DNA of 64,000 nt, from positions 2,228,501 through 2,292,500 of the forward strand of contig NZ_JAFFHZ010000001.1 in assembly GCF_017052585.1 (NCBI RefSeq), written 5' to 3'. This DNA comes from Paenibacillus apiarius. Lineage in GTDB: Bacteria; Bacillota; Bacilli; Paenibacillales; Paenibacillaceae. The translations under genes were made by a program, and so were the position numbers. The notes under the pieces are model-generated. The model saw only the letters and a list, made by a program, of their open reading frames with translations, made no database searches and was not told the DNA's origin. Positions 25,540 through 34,001 of this stretch are shown one piece after another; positions within the stretch are counted from its first letter, which is position 1; each line of letters starts with the position of its first letter.

Positions 25540-26979
25540 TTATCTAATTGCAGCGCGCAACGCTTGCGCGAATTTGGATATGCCAGGACCGATCTCATCA
25601 GGCAGCGTACGCGCATACGTCAACCGGACATAGCCCGATTCCGAGCCGTACACGCTTCCCGGAACAAAGACGACTCCCCGCTTCATGCCTTCCTCCAGCA
25701 GTCTGCCATCGTCGACGGGACGCTTGATTTTGCACCAAAGATGCAATCCGCCTTGCGGCAGCGTATAGGACACCTCGCCAGGCAGCTCGCGCTGCAAGGC
25801 GTCAATCAGCAGATTCCGCTTGTGCGACAGCTCCTGCCGCAGCCGGAGCAAATGCCGGTCAAAATGGGCCGATGACAACAATTGCGCCGCAATGCGCTGC
25901 GGCAGCACACTAAGGCCGAAATCCATCTGCTGCCTCTCGTCCGTGAGCCGGTTCACAACGGATTGCGGAGCGACCATCCACCCGATGCGCAAGCCCGAAG
26001 CCACTATTTTGGAGAGCGAACCGATATAGAGCACGGTGCTGTTGGCATCGATCGATTTGAGCGAGGGCGGCGGGGTGCCCGCGAACGAAGTCAAGCTGAA
26101 CGGATCATCCTCCACTACGGGAATTCCCAAATGACCGCAAATATCGAGCAGCCGCTCCCGGCGTGACGGATCAAGCACGCGGCCGGTCGGATTGTGATAA
26201 TTCGGATTCACAAAAATCATCCGTATGTTATGTTCCCGGTACAACGATAGAATCCCCTCGGGACAGACACCCTTCTCGTCGACGGGCAGACGGAACAAAC
26301 GGAGGCCTGCCGAATGGAACATCGGCAATGAATAGTAATAAGACGGATCTTCAATCGCCACGGCATCGCCCGGACTTAACAGACGCTGGGTAATCAAGTA
26401 TAGCGACTGATGGGATCCCGAAGTGACAAGGATCGAGGATTCCGTTGCCCGTATGCCGCGATACTGCTGCAAATAAGAGGCCAACGCCTGCCGGAGGGGA
26501 ACGTAGCCCTGCGGATTGTCGTAGCCCAAATCCTCATGCAACGGATGCTCGCTCAAGAGGAGCCGAATGGCTTCATTGGGAGATAAGTCGGGAGACAACT
26601 CCCCGCTTGCGAAGTCGATGAGCCGACGTCCCGAGTCGAGCTCTTCGCGGATGGCCCGCAAGTAAGATTGGTTCGGCCGCATGACGGTGCCGCCCTCCAA
26701 ATACTGAAGCCAATCCGGTGTTTGCTTGGGAGCAGCCCCCCATTTATATTTGCTTACCCGCGTACCGCTTCCAACCATGCTTTCAATCATTCCCGAAGCG
26801 CGCAATTCTTCGTAGGCTTGAACGACGGTACTCCGATTTACGTTTATTTGCTCGGCGAATTTACGCTCCGAAGGGAGGATGCTCCCTGGCGGAAACTCCC
26901 CGTAAAATATTCTACGCTCCATATATGCGGCAATCTGCTGATATAGCGGTTGTTTGCTGGAGCGATCCGGTTGCCACAT
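25540..26979 (-). CDS. MocR-type GntR/aminotransferase regulator
   Basis: 479 residues: an N-terminal GntR winged helix (LYQQIAAYMERRIFYGEFPPGSILPSERKFAEQINVNRSTV) fused to a fold-type I aminotransferase domain with PLP-binding blocks NPNYHNPTGRVLDPSRR and the Schiff-base lysine in YIGSLSKIVASGLRIGW. Such proteins are PLP-sensing regulators (for example PdxR, GabR). No likely target is adjacent: upstream lies cydAB in divergent orientation, and downstream a pseudogene. The target is unknown. Confidence 0.92.
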   Translation of the reverse strand: MWQPDRSSKQPLYQQIAAYMERRIFYGEFPPGSILPSERKFAEQINVNRSTVVQAYEELRASGMIESMVGSGTRVSKYKWGAAPKQTPDWLQYLEGGTVMRPNQSYLRAIREELDSGRRLIDFASGELSPDLSPNEAIRLLLSEHPLHEDLGYDNPQGYVPLRQALASYLQQYRGIRATESSILVTSGSHQSLYLITQRLLSPGDAVAIEDPSYYYSLPMFHSAGLRLFRLPVDEKGVCPEGILSLYREHNIRMIFVNPNYHNPTGRVLDPSRRERLLDICGHLGIPVVEDDPFSLTSFAGTPPPSLKSIDANSTVLYIGSLSKIVASGLRIGWMVAPQSVVNRLTDERQQMDFGLSVLPQRIAAQLLSSAHFDRHLLRLRQELSHKRNLLIDALQRELPGEVSYTLPQGGLHLWCKIKRPVDDGRLLEEGMKRGVVFVPGSVYGSESGYVRLTYARTLPDEIGPGISKFAQALRAAIR

Positions 26980-27007
26980 CAGAATCCACCTCTTGTTTTG
27001 CTTAGTC

Positions 27008-27023
27008 TGTGATTTTTATCACA
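27008..27023. promoter_or_regulatory. Fnr/Crp-type palindrome
   Basis: TGTGATTTTTATCACA equals the TGTGA-N6-TCACA consensus of Fnr. It lies between the MocR gene and cydA, 28 bases from the MocR start. The interval 26980-27393 has no gene; it holds this site and the Rex-like site at 27319. Confidence 0.6.
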
Positions 27024-27318
27024 CGATTTAAGTATAACATCTCACTAAATCATACGGAGCAAACTGATTTCATCGAAACCTTGTCAACTATGTGTCAGTG
27101 TGTTGAACATGGATGATCTGCCTCTAAAGAAATGGATGGCGACACGTAATCCAGTCTGCTCTATGATAATTCTAAAGCGATTCGCTATGTCAAAATTCGG
27201 TCTAACGGCAGTATCGTGCCGAATAACGCCTAGGCAATGTAATGAAAAATGACGGTTAAAGTTACGTAAAGTTACGTTCATACGATGTATAAGCGGCGCA
27301 TCATCAGCCATCTTTTAC

Positions 27319-27332
27319 GTGAACCTATTCAC
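27319..27332. promoter_or_regulatory. Rex-like operator before cydA
   Basis: GTGAACCTATTCAC has the GTGAA-N4-TTCAC core of Rex sites, 61 bases before the cydA start. Rex represses cyd genes in Bacillus when NADH is low, so the position fits. Confidence 0.6.
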
Positions 27333-27393
27333 ATGGTGAAAGCGCCGCAGGCCGTAAAACACGCAGAATCGTACTCAGCTAAAGGAGGCCATT

Positions 27394-28797
27394 ATGGATC
27401 AGGTTATTCTCGCACGCATCCAATTTGCATCCACTACGCTATTCCATTACATCTTCGTTCCGATGACGATTGGATTGGCGTTTTTAATCGCGATATTGGA
27501 GACGCTCTACGTTCTGAAAGGCAAAGAGATATATAAGCAGTCCGCTAAGTTTTGGAGCAAATTGTTTCTGATCAATTTTGCGGTTGGTGTCGTTACCGGC
27601 ATCTTGCAGGAGTTCCAGTTCGGCATGAACTGGTCGAATTATTCCCGCTTCGTTGGCGATGTGTTTGGACCTTCGCTGGCGATTGAAGGGTTGCTCGCCT
27701 TTTTTATGGAGTCTACGTTTATTGGTTTGTGGGTGTTCGGGTGGGACCGCTTATCGAAGCGCGTTCATCTGGCATGCATTTGGCTTGTATCGATTGGCAC
27801 CGTTTTGTCGGCCTTTTGGATCTTAACGGCCAATTCCTTCATGCATGCGCCTGTCGGTTATGTATTCCAGAACGGAAGGGCGGAGATGAGCGATTTCTTC
27901 GCCATCATCACCAATCCGCAGCTGTGGCTGCAATTCCCGCACACCTTGTTCGCCGCCTTCGCCACCGGCGCGTTCTTCATGGCCGGGGTCAGCGCATGGA
28001 AGCTGCTGAAGCGGCATAATCCGGAAATGTTCCAAAAGTCGTTCCATGTATCGATTACGGTCGCCATCATATCCGCTCTGCTCGTTGCCGTAATCGGACA
28101 TCAGCAGAGCCAGCATCTCCTTGCATCGCAGCCCATGAAGATGGCTGCCGCTGAAGCATTGTGGAACACGAGCGAGGATCCTGCGCCGTTCACCCTCTAT
28201 GCCAATATCGATACGGAGAAAAAAGAAAATTCAGCCGAAATCAAAATTCCGTATATGCTGAGCATTTTGTCGTTCAACAAGCTCAGCGGCAGTCTGGATG
28301 GGATGAACCAGATTCAAGCGCAATACGAACAAAAATACGGGCCCGGGAATTATATTCCTTCGGTAAAAATGACCTTCTGGAGCTTCCGCACCATGGTTAT
28401 AGCCGGCGGCCTCATGTGTTTGCTTGGCATCTACGGCCTCGTGCTGGCCCGCAGACGGAAGCTTGAGCAGCGGCCCTGGTTTTTGAAGCTGATGGTCGGC
28501 GCGATTGCATTCCCGTTTTTGGCCAACTCGGCGGGATGGCTAATGGCGGAGATGGGGCGCCAGCCTTGGGTCGTGTTCGGGGTGATGCGAACCGAAGACG
28601 CGATATCGCCTACCGTGACCGCGGGCGAGCTGCTCTTTTCGCTCATTGCCTTCACAAGCATTTATGCGATTCTGGCCATCATCGATGCGTGTCTGTTCGT
28701 CAAAGTGATTCGCAAAGACGGGGAGGCAGAAGAGGCCGAAGCATCCATTTTGTACGATCCGTTTGACAAGGAGGAAGCGCATGCTCTCGCTAAATGA
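27394..28797 (+). CDS. cydA: Cytochrome bd menaquinol oxidase subunit I
   Basis: 467 residues, multi-spanning. The N-terminus ILARIQFASTTLFHYIFVPMTIGLAFLIA carries the heme d/b595 ligand His; FGMNWSNYSRFVGDVFG and GLWVFGWDRLS are conserved. The Q-loop is the short type (MLSILSFNKLSGSLDGMNQIQ). GWLMAEMGRQPWVVFG is the C-terminal signature. It reduces oxygen with high affinity without pumping protons. Start follows AAAGGAGG. It overlaps cydB by 17 bases. Fnr-like and Rex-like sites upstream suggest induction when oxygen is low. Confidence 0.96.
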   Translation: MDQVILARIQFASTTLFHYIFVPMTIGLAFLIAILETLYVLKGKEIYKQSAKFWSKLFLINFAVGVVTGILQEFQFGMNWSNYSRFVGDVFGPSLAIEGLLAFFMESTFIGLWVFGWDRLSKRVHLACIWLVSIGTVLSAFWILTANSFMHAPVGYVFQNGRAEMSDFFAIITNPQLWLQFPHTLFAAFATGAFFMAGVSAWKLLKRHNPEMFQKSFHVSITVAIISALLVAVIGHQQSQHLLASQPMKMAAAEALWNTSEDPAPFTLYANIDTEKKENSAEIKIPYMLSILSFNKLSGSLDGMNQIQAQYEQKYGPGNYIPSVKMTFWSFRTMVIAGGLMCLLGIYGLVLARRRKLEQRPWFLKLMVGAIAFPFLANSAGWLMAEMGRQPWVVFGVMRTEDAISPTVTAGELLFSLIAFTSIYAILAIIDACLFVKVIRKDGEAEEAEASILYDPFDKEEAHALAK

Positions 28798-29797
28798 GTT
28801 CTGGTTTATTCTCGTTGCTGTTCTGTTTGTCGGTTTTTTCTTCCTTGAAGGGTTTGATTTCGGCGTAGGCATTGTCGCGCGGTTTCTCGGCAAAAGCGAC
28901 CAAGAGCGCCGTATCCTCATCAATACAATCGGCCCTTATTGGGATGCGAATGAAGTATGGCTAATTACGGCCGGCGGTGCCATGTTCGCCGCTTTTCCGG
29001 AATGGTATGCCACTTTGTTTAGCGGCTTTTACATTCCGTTTGTCGTGCTGCTGCTGGCGCTTATCGCCCGTGGCGTAGCCTTTGAATTCAGAGGGAAAAT
29101 GGATCACGGCGCATGGAAAAGAACATGGGACGCCGCCATTTTCATCGGCAGCTTGCTCCCGCCTTTCCTGTTCGGAGTCGTGTTCGCGAATCTCATCCGC
29201 GGCGTGCCGATCGACAGCAATAAGGAAATGGTCGGCAGCATATTCGACCTGCTGAACGGCTATGCGCTCGCCGGAGGGGTGGCTGTCGTCCTGCTGTGCA
29301 TCCTGCACGGCCTCGTGTTCATTACGCTGCGCACCAACGGAGAGCTGCGGAATCGGGCACGGAAGGCGGCGCGCGACATGGGTCCCGCCGTTGCGGCCGT
29401 CCTGCTCCTGTTTGCCGTCATGACCTATTTCAGCACCGACATTTATACCGTGCATGGACTGCAGTGGATCGGCCTGCCGATTCTGGCCGGGGCGGCGCTC
29501 GTCATGGCGGGTCTGTTCATCCAGAGAAAACGTGACGGTTGGGCATTCGCCATGACAGGCACGGTCATCATCCTGTCCGTATGCAGCATGTTCATCGGCT
29601 TGTTCCCGCGGGTGATGGTCAGCTCGCTTAGCCCCGACTTTCACTTGACGATTGTCAATGCGGCTTCCGGCGCGTATTCGTTAAAAGTGATGACGTATAT
29701 TTCCCTGACGATTCTCCCATTCGTATTGGGCTATCAAATTTGGAGCTATTATGTATTCCGCAAACGAATCGATGATAAAGAACATTTGGAGTATTGA
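28781..29797 (+). CDS. cydB: Cytochrome bd menaquinol oxidase subunit II
   Basis: 338 residues with eight or nine membrane helices: FWFILVAVLFVGFFFLEGFDFGVG at the N-terminus, TIGPYWDANEVWLITAGGAMFAAFPEWYA, and LTIVNAASGAYSLKVMTY near the end. It is the partner of CydA. ATG 28781 is chosen because AAGGAGG lies 6 bases upstream; it overlaps the cydA 3' end in another frame. No cydCD (heme/thiol exporter needed for assembly) follows, so those genes must lie elsewhere. Confidence 0.95.
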   Translation: MLSLNEFWFILVAVLFVGFFFLEGFDFGVGIVARFLGKSDQERRILINTIGPYWDANEVWLITAGGAMFAAFPEWYATLFSGFYIPFVVLLLALIARGVAFEFRGKMDHGAWKRTWDAAIFIGSLLPPFLFGVVFANLIRGVPIDSNKEMVGSIFDLLNGYALAGGVAVVLLCILHGLVFITLRTNGELRNRARKAARDMGPAVAAVLLLFAVMTYFSTDIYTVHGLQWIGLPILAGAALVMAGLFIQRKRDGWAFAMTGTVIILSVCSMFIGLFPRVMVSSLSPDFHLTIVNAASGAYSLKVMTYISLTILPFVLGYQIWSYYVFRKRIDDKEHLEY

Positions 29798-29849
29798 TAT
29801 GGGAAAACAAGGGATAGCGAACTTGGAAACGGCCGAGCCGCTATGTCCA

Positions 29850-29923
29850 GTTCGCCTGGGCTGTGGTCCCCGTTCGAGACTGTGCTTATGGACGGGGACA
29901 AGGCCGGAGAGGAGCCGGCGAAC
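29850..29923. repeat. Branched inverted-repeat structure after cydB
   Basis: GTTCGCC (29850-29856) pairs with GGCGAAC (29917-29923), enclosing a GTCCCCGT/ACGGGGAC stem and a CCGG/CCGG stem. The elements GTGCTTATG and GCGAACTGCAA recur within the next 50 bases. No coding potential. It adjoins the left part of the IS-split repeat. Confidence 0.55.
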
Positions 29924-29954
29924 TGCAAGTCTCGTGCTTATGAGTAGGAGCTTG

Positions 29955-30081
29955 CGAACTGCAAATATGCAGTTGTTTTTGCAGCATAACGCCATTTTCG
30001 GCGTTTGAACTGCAATTGTGCATCTCAAAACGAAGGAATTACCATTATTTATGCGATAATACGAAAATGTACTGCACTTTT
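29955..30081 (-). repeat. Distal part of an IS-interrupted 187-bp repeat
   Basis: On the minus strand this corresponds to the last 127 bases of the repeat at 22938-23124, including GTTCAAACGCCG and AAAAACAACTG. It ends at the IS boundary with the target duplication ACTTTT (30076-30081). Confidence 0.8.
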
Positions 30082-31650
30082 CAGACTGTTGAAAAATCGG
30101 TTTAAGCGGCAGAATTTAGAGCTAAAGGTTTCGATAAGTTCCTTAATTTGGTTAAAACAACAGGTGGAGTCTTTTGCTTCTGCCCACCTCCGACCTTTTG
30201 GGCCAGGTACCTGGCAATCTTTTTTACATTCTGGGCTATTGCGGTCATGAAAGCTTGTTCCTGCGTTTTAGCTCTCCCGCGGAACTTGCAGCGACGATAT
30301 CCATGAAGCTCTTTTGCATCTGCAAAGCTTCGTTCTATCGTTTGAGGACGCAACTTATAGGCCGCCTCTCCGGAATGGGTTTTCCGGTACTGAGCGACCT
30401 TCTCTTTACTCTCTTCCCATATATGTCGTTCGATCTTACGTTGGTGGTTGGCCGATTTCGTACACTGATTGAGCAGGGGGCAGTTTGCACACTCCTGGGC
30501 ATTTGACGTGTATTCCCGATACCCTTGTCGATTGGTAGTCGTATACATTAGCATTTTTCCTGCAGGACACAGGTAGCCATTTTCTTCCGCATGGTAGATA
30601 AACTGTTTCTTCGGAAAAATGTCAGGGGGCGTTGGAGCATTGCGTTCCGCGATAGCCGCAGCGATCTCTAGCTTTAGCGTCTGATCGCATATGTAAGGCG
30701 TCATGTACCCCGAATCCAGCGCGACGGCTTCCAGCGTCGATTGAAATGCAAAGGTTTGGATTTGTCGCTTGAGGCGTTCCACGTAGACGGCAGCGTCATT
30801 AACATGGCCAGGTGTCACATGGACATCGGTGATAATGTTATATTTATGGTCGACGGTGCGATGGTCGAGATAACAGAATGCCTCCGGTTTACCGCTTCGT
30901 TTCATCAGTCCGCACTCGGGATCGGTTTGACTTACTTTACGTGGTTTTTCCTCCCCGGAAGGCTTCCGGGGAGGAAGGGGCTTTTTTCCGTGGCTCTCTC
31001 GATCCTCGTTGATGGCCTTCTCTAATTCTTTTAGATAGTCATGAGGGGTCTCTTCGAGAACCTGCATCGTGTAGCGATTATTGTTAGCGTTGGCTCGAAT
31101 ATGAGTCGAATCGGTCACCAAGAGACGACCATCCACCATCTTATGGTTGATCGCCAGATGTACCATTTCATCAAAAATCTCTTGAAAGAGATTCGTATCT
31201 TTAAACCGATTATTCCGGTTCCAACTGATCGTCGAGTGATCGGGGACGCGATCGGAGAAACGCAGGCCAAGGAACCAGCGATAAGCAGCATTCGGAATGA
31301 TTTCTTGCTCCAATTGACGTTCAGAGCGTATGCCGTACAAATATCCGATGAGCATCATTTTAAATAATACAACGGGGTCTAAGGCCGGTCGTCCCTTGGT
31401 TTCGCTATAGTAAGGCCGAACTTTTTCCCTGATAAAAGAGAAATCCACATATTTATCGATAAGGCGTAGCAGATGATCTTGAGGTACCAATAAATCCATG
31501 CAAATAAGTTCCATTTCATTATGAGCTTTGTTTTCGGACTGCTTGCTATTCAACAAGATCACCACACGCCTCTCATCCAAATTAATTACTGATATTGTAT
31601 CATACTAATGCGTTAGTGCACCGAAAAACACGGCTTTTTTCAACAGTCTG
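30082..31650 (-). mobile_element. IS1182-type insertion sequence
   Basis: 1,569 bp, bounded by inverted repeats CAGACTGTTGAAAAA at both ends (30082 inwards on the plus strand, 31650 inwards on the minus strand). The 6-bp direct repeat ACTTTT flanks it (30076-30081 and 31651-31656). It carries one intact transposase gene, so it may still be mobile. It is inserted in a copy of the 187-bp repeat. Confidence 0.88.
30102..31580 (-). CDS. IS1182-family transposase
   Basis: An intact DDE transposase of 492 residues. The N-terminal DUF772-type region (LLRLIDKYVDFSFIREKVRPYY, ALDPVVLFKMMLIGYLYGIRSERQLEQEI) is followed by the catalytic domain (VTDSTHIRANANNNRY, VDHKYNIITDVHVTPGHVNDAA, ALDSGYMTPYICDQTLK). 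A cysteine-bearing region (ECANCPLLNQCTKSANH) and the C-terminal YRRCKFRGRAKTQEQAFMTAIAQNVKKIARYL complete the family pattern. It fills most of the element; the stop lies 20 bases inside the left end. Confidence 0.93.
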   Translation of the reverse strand: MDERRVVILLNSKQSENKAHNEMELICMDLLVPQDHLLRLIDKYVDFSFIREKVRPYYSETKGRPALDPVVLFKMMLIGYLYGIRSERQLEQEIIPNAAYRWFLGLRFSDRVPDHSTISWNRNNRFKDTNLFQEIFDEMVHLAINHKMVDGRLLVTDSTHIRANANNNRYTMQVLEETPHDYLKELEKAINEDRESHGKKPLPPRKPSGEEKPRKVSQTDPECGLMKRSGKPEAFCYLDHRTVDHKYNIITDVHVTPGHVNDAAVYVERLKRQIQTFAFQSTLEAVALDSGYMTPYICDQTLKLEIAAAIAERNAPTPPDIFPKKQFIYHAEENGYLCPAGKMLMYTTTNRQGYREYTSNAQECANCPLLNQCTKSANHQRKIERHIWEESKEKVAQYRKTHSGEAAYKLRPQTIERSFADAKELHGYRRCKFRGRAKTQEQAFMTAIAQNVKKIARYLAQKVGGGQKQKTPPVVLTKLRNLSKPLALNSAA

Positions 31651-31716
31651 ACTTTTGCGTTCCAGCGTGACGAAAGACGTAAAAAGGAAACTCTCAAATG
31701 TATAATTGCAGTTGGA
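31651..31716 (-). repeat. Proximal part of the IS-interrupted 187-bp repeat
   Basis: On the minus strand this matches the first 66 bases of the repeat at 22938 (TCCAACTGCA, TATACATTTGA, CTTCGTCACGCTGG or close forms). It begins with the target duplication ACTTTT at 31651-31656. Confidence 0.8.
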
Positions 31717-31874
31717 GACGCTCCCTCCCGCTATTTCATCATCCGTTCGATCATGCCAAAGAACGTCTGAGCAATGCTGAAATCGTTGTTACTGACCGAA
31801 GGGGAGAGTAAGCGGAAGCGCCGAACGGAGAGCCGAACGGAGAGAGAGTTATATAGAGGGCATCCGCAAAAAAT

Positions 31875-31922
31875 AATGCCGTTACGGAAAGCGCTGTTCA
31901 TGGCGCAATCTGTAACGGCATT
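31875..31922 (-). terminator. Terminator of the XRE regulator gene
   Basis: AATGCCGTTAC and GTAACGGCATT form a perfect 11-bp stem with an inner GCGC/GCGC stem, followed on the minus strand by ATTTTTT. It lies 13 bases after the stop at 31936. Confidence 0.85.
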
Positions 31923-31935
31923 GCTTTATCCTCGC

Positions 31936-32130
31936 TTATTCCTCCCAAAACAAATCATTCAGTGTCTTCGAGAGCGCCTTGCAAATGGCGACGCACAAGC
32001 TCAAGCTGGGATTATATTTGCCGAGCTCGATTAATCCTATGGTCTGCCTGGACACTCCCACAAGCTGGGCCAATTCTTCCTGCGACAAATCTTTTTCCAC
32101 CCTGGCCAGCTTTAATCTCATATTTTTCAT
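31936..32130 (-). CDS. XRE-family (Cro/CI-like) small regulator
   Basis: A single helix-turn-helix of 64 residues (KLARVEKDLSQEELAQLVGVSRQTIGLIELGKYNPSLSLCVAICKALSKTLNDLF), typical of the small YozG-like regulators. GAGGTGA lies 7 bases before the start. It follows a membrane protein gene by 35 bases; such pairs are common in Firmicutes, the regulator presumably controlling the pair. Confidence 0.92.
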   Translation of the reverse strand: MKNMRLKLARVEKDLSQEELAQLVGVSRQTIGLIELGKYNPSLSLCVAICKALSKTLNDLFWEE

Positions 32131-32165
32131 CCCCGAATCACCTCACCCGCCTCTATCCATGTCTC

Positions 32166-32675
32166 CTATTCATCCAGCTCTTCTGCGGCGGCCGCTTTGC
32201 TGGCCTTATTGGCCAATGCATGCCCAAGTGCCATAATGCCGACGAAAAGCGGGATATATATCATCAACGAAGCCGCAAACACGATCGTGAAATACCACCA
32301 CGATTGCGCACCGCCATCTCCATAAGTGATCGCGCTTCGTATTCCAATAAACAGAGCAAGCGCCACACCCAATCCTAAACCAATAAGAACATTTTTCAAG
32401 CTGAATGGCAGCTTGCTCGTTCGATCATGCATCTCCACTTCGTCTGAATAGAGACCCAAGAACGCCGATCTGATTCCATAGTACAGTGACGGGAGCAAAA
32501 GAACGATGAGCTCGGTTGCGACAGCGCCTATGTTCGGCCCATAGAGGATATACTTCACGATTACGGACAGACAACATATGAGCACTACGAATACGTAGGC
32601 TTCTTTATAAATTTTGTTGCGCATATTTACTATTCTTTCATCTACCGGTCTATTCTTGCTTTGAAGCCATTTCAT
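32166..32675 (-). CDS. Membrane protein of unknown function (DUF6773-like)
   Basis: 169 residues with four hydrophobic helices (about 27-45, 53-68, 94-112, 127-153) and a charged N-terminus (SKNRPVDERIVNMRNKIYKEAY). It resembles membrane proteins co-encoded with small XRE regulators in Bacillales, as here. The function is unknown. GAGGAG lies 10 bases before the start. Confidence 0.8.
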   Translation of the reverse strand: MKWLQSKNRPVDERIVNMRNKIYKEAYVFVVLICCLSVIVKYILYGPNIGAVATELIVLLLPSLYYGIRSAFLGLYSDEVEMHDRTSKLPFSLKNVLIGLGLGVALALFIGIRSAITYGDGGAQSWWYFTIVFAASLMIYIPLFVGIMALGHALANKASKAAAAEELDE

Positions 32676-32948
32676 TTTTCATCCACTCCTCAATGTGAAT
32701 CCCTCAGCAACTTTAATGGTAGTGTATATTAAACAACTCATAATGTCAAATATATATTGCATTTAAATTAATATAGATGTCTTTATGCACAAAAAAAGGC
32801 ATCCCGCTTGGGGCGCCCATTCTCTGTTGCCATGTATAAACTGAAGTGGAATCATGGTTTTTATCATAGGAGATATGATGCCGCCTGCGGGAATCTTCCT
32901 GCGTATTCCGCCGCTCGGCAGGCCTTCATCCTGGTTCCGCTTGGCTCT

Positions 32949-33656
32949 TCAACAAATACAAGTCTTTTTCTTCACGCCGATCTTCCCGCGCGCATCAATC
33001 TTTTCGATATAGGCTCTCGCCTCGGGCACTTTACATGCGGTAGGCCCCACGTTGACGTGCACCTTCCCGATGGCATCGGCAACCCGTATCGCCTCGTCAT
33101 GCAATTCCCGGATATAGGCGCCTGTTGCAATAACAAAAGCATTCATTTTATAGCGCACACGGTTTCTTTCCGTATGAATCGTTGTCTCGATTTGGCGCAG
33201 CAGACGGCGTATTTCATCGATATCCAATTGTTCGTCCGGGGTGATTGATATGTAGTTGCCGTATGTGCTCCAGCCGCAGGTGGCAATCAGCTCATCGCTT
33301 GAATCCATCCATTCCCTTGCCAGCTCCAGAGCAAAAGGGCTCTCTGCGGCTACTCCGGCTACCGTAGTTTCTGTGTGCATCGACCAGTTGGCCTTGTTCG
33401 CCCAGTCTTGAAGCGTTTCTTTCGTCATCGTTCTCGGATTGACGGACAGACCTGCCAAATACATGGCATCGCTATTTCCGGTGTCGTATAGAGCCCGTGC
33501 AAGATTTTGATCCTTCTTCACATCTTTAACCAGCTTTTTCAGGTCGCCAATCTTCACACCGTATAGGGGCTCTGTCGCTCCGTGACGGATAAAGGTCCGC
33601 TTGGTCTGCTGCGAACCCAACGCTTCCAGCTTGCGCATCACTTCTTCCAAGGTCAT
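32949..33656 (-). CDS. DNA alkylation repair protein (AlkD-like HEAT repeat)
   Basis: 235 residues of helical repeats. The motifs LYGVKIGDLKKLVKD, NSDAMYLAGLSVNPRTMT, WANKANWSMHTETTVAGVA and CGWSTYGNYIS recall the AlkD-type superfamily of alkylbase glycosylases. Family members excise bulky or charged alkylated bases; this subgroup has not been widely tested. ATG 33656 is chosen because AAAGGGG lies 8 bases upstream. The final residues (VKKKTCIC) are cysteine-bearing. 33657-34001 contains no gene. Confidence 0.85.
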   Translation of the reverse strand: MTLEEVMRKLEALGSQQTKRTFIRHGATEPLYGVKIGDLKKLVKDVKKDQNLARALYDTGNSDAMYLAGLSVNPRTMTKETLQDWANKANWSMHTETTVAGVAAESPFALELAREWMDSSDELIATCGWSTYGNYISITPDEQLDIDEIRRLLRQIETTIHTERNRVRYKMNAFVIATGAYIRELHDEAIRVADAIGKVHVNVGPTACKVPEARAYIEKIDARGKIGVKKKTCIC

Positions 33657-34001
33657 CACCCGCACCCCTTTCGCTATCCTATAACATTACGGCACCGGTA
33701 TCGTAAACTCAAGTTCGGGGATATACTTTTTTTCGCGTTTATTATTCTCCACCGTTCTCATGATATACGCCATCCGTATGCATCTCTCTTCCAGTTCATA
33801 GTTTCATATATTAGATCCTGCATGGCCGGAAAAGGTTACATATATATTTAGGCTCCCGCTTTTGCTGGATTCCGCCCACATCTGACGCCGATTGTAGTAA
33901 AATGAAGGATGGCATTTTCACTTGGCGTATACATAAGGAGTGTTTTGCCGCATACAAACCGATCAGGAATTGCATTTTGACAGATTGAAGGGATTAGAAA
34001 A

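Noticed and set aside
31856-31873. Word AGAGGGCATCCGC shared with 22855
   Set aside because: Only 13 bases are shared and the surroundings differ; it is part of terminator-flanking sequence rather than a demonstrable repeat.
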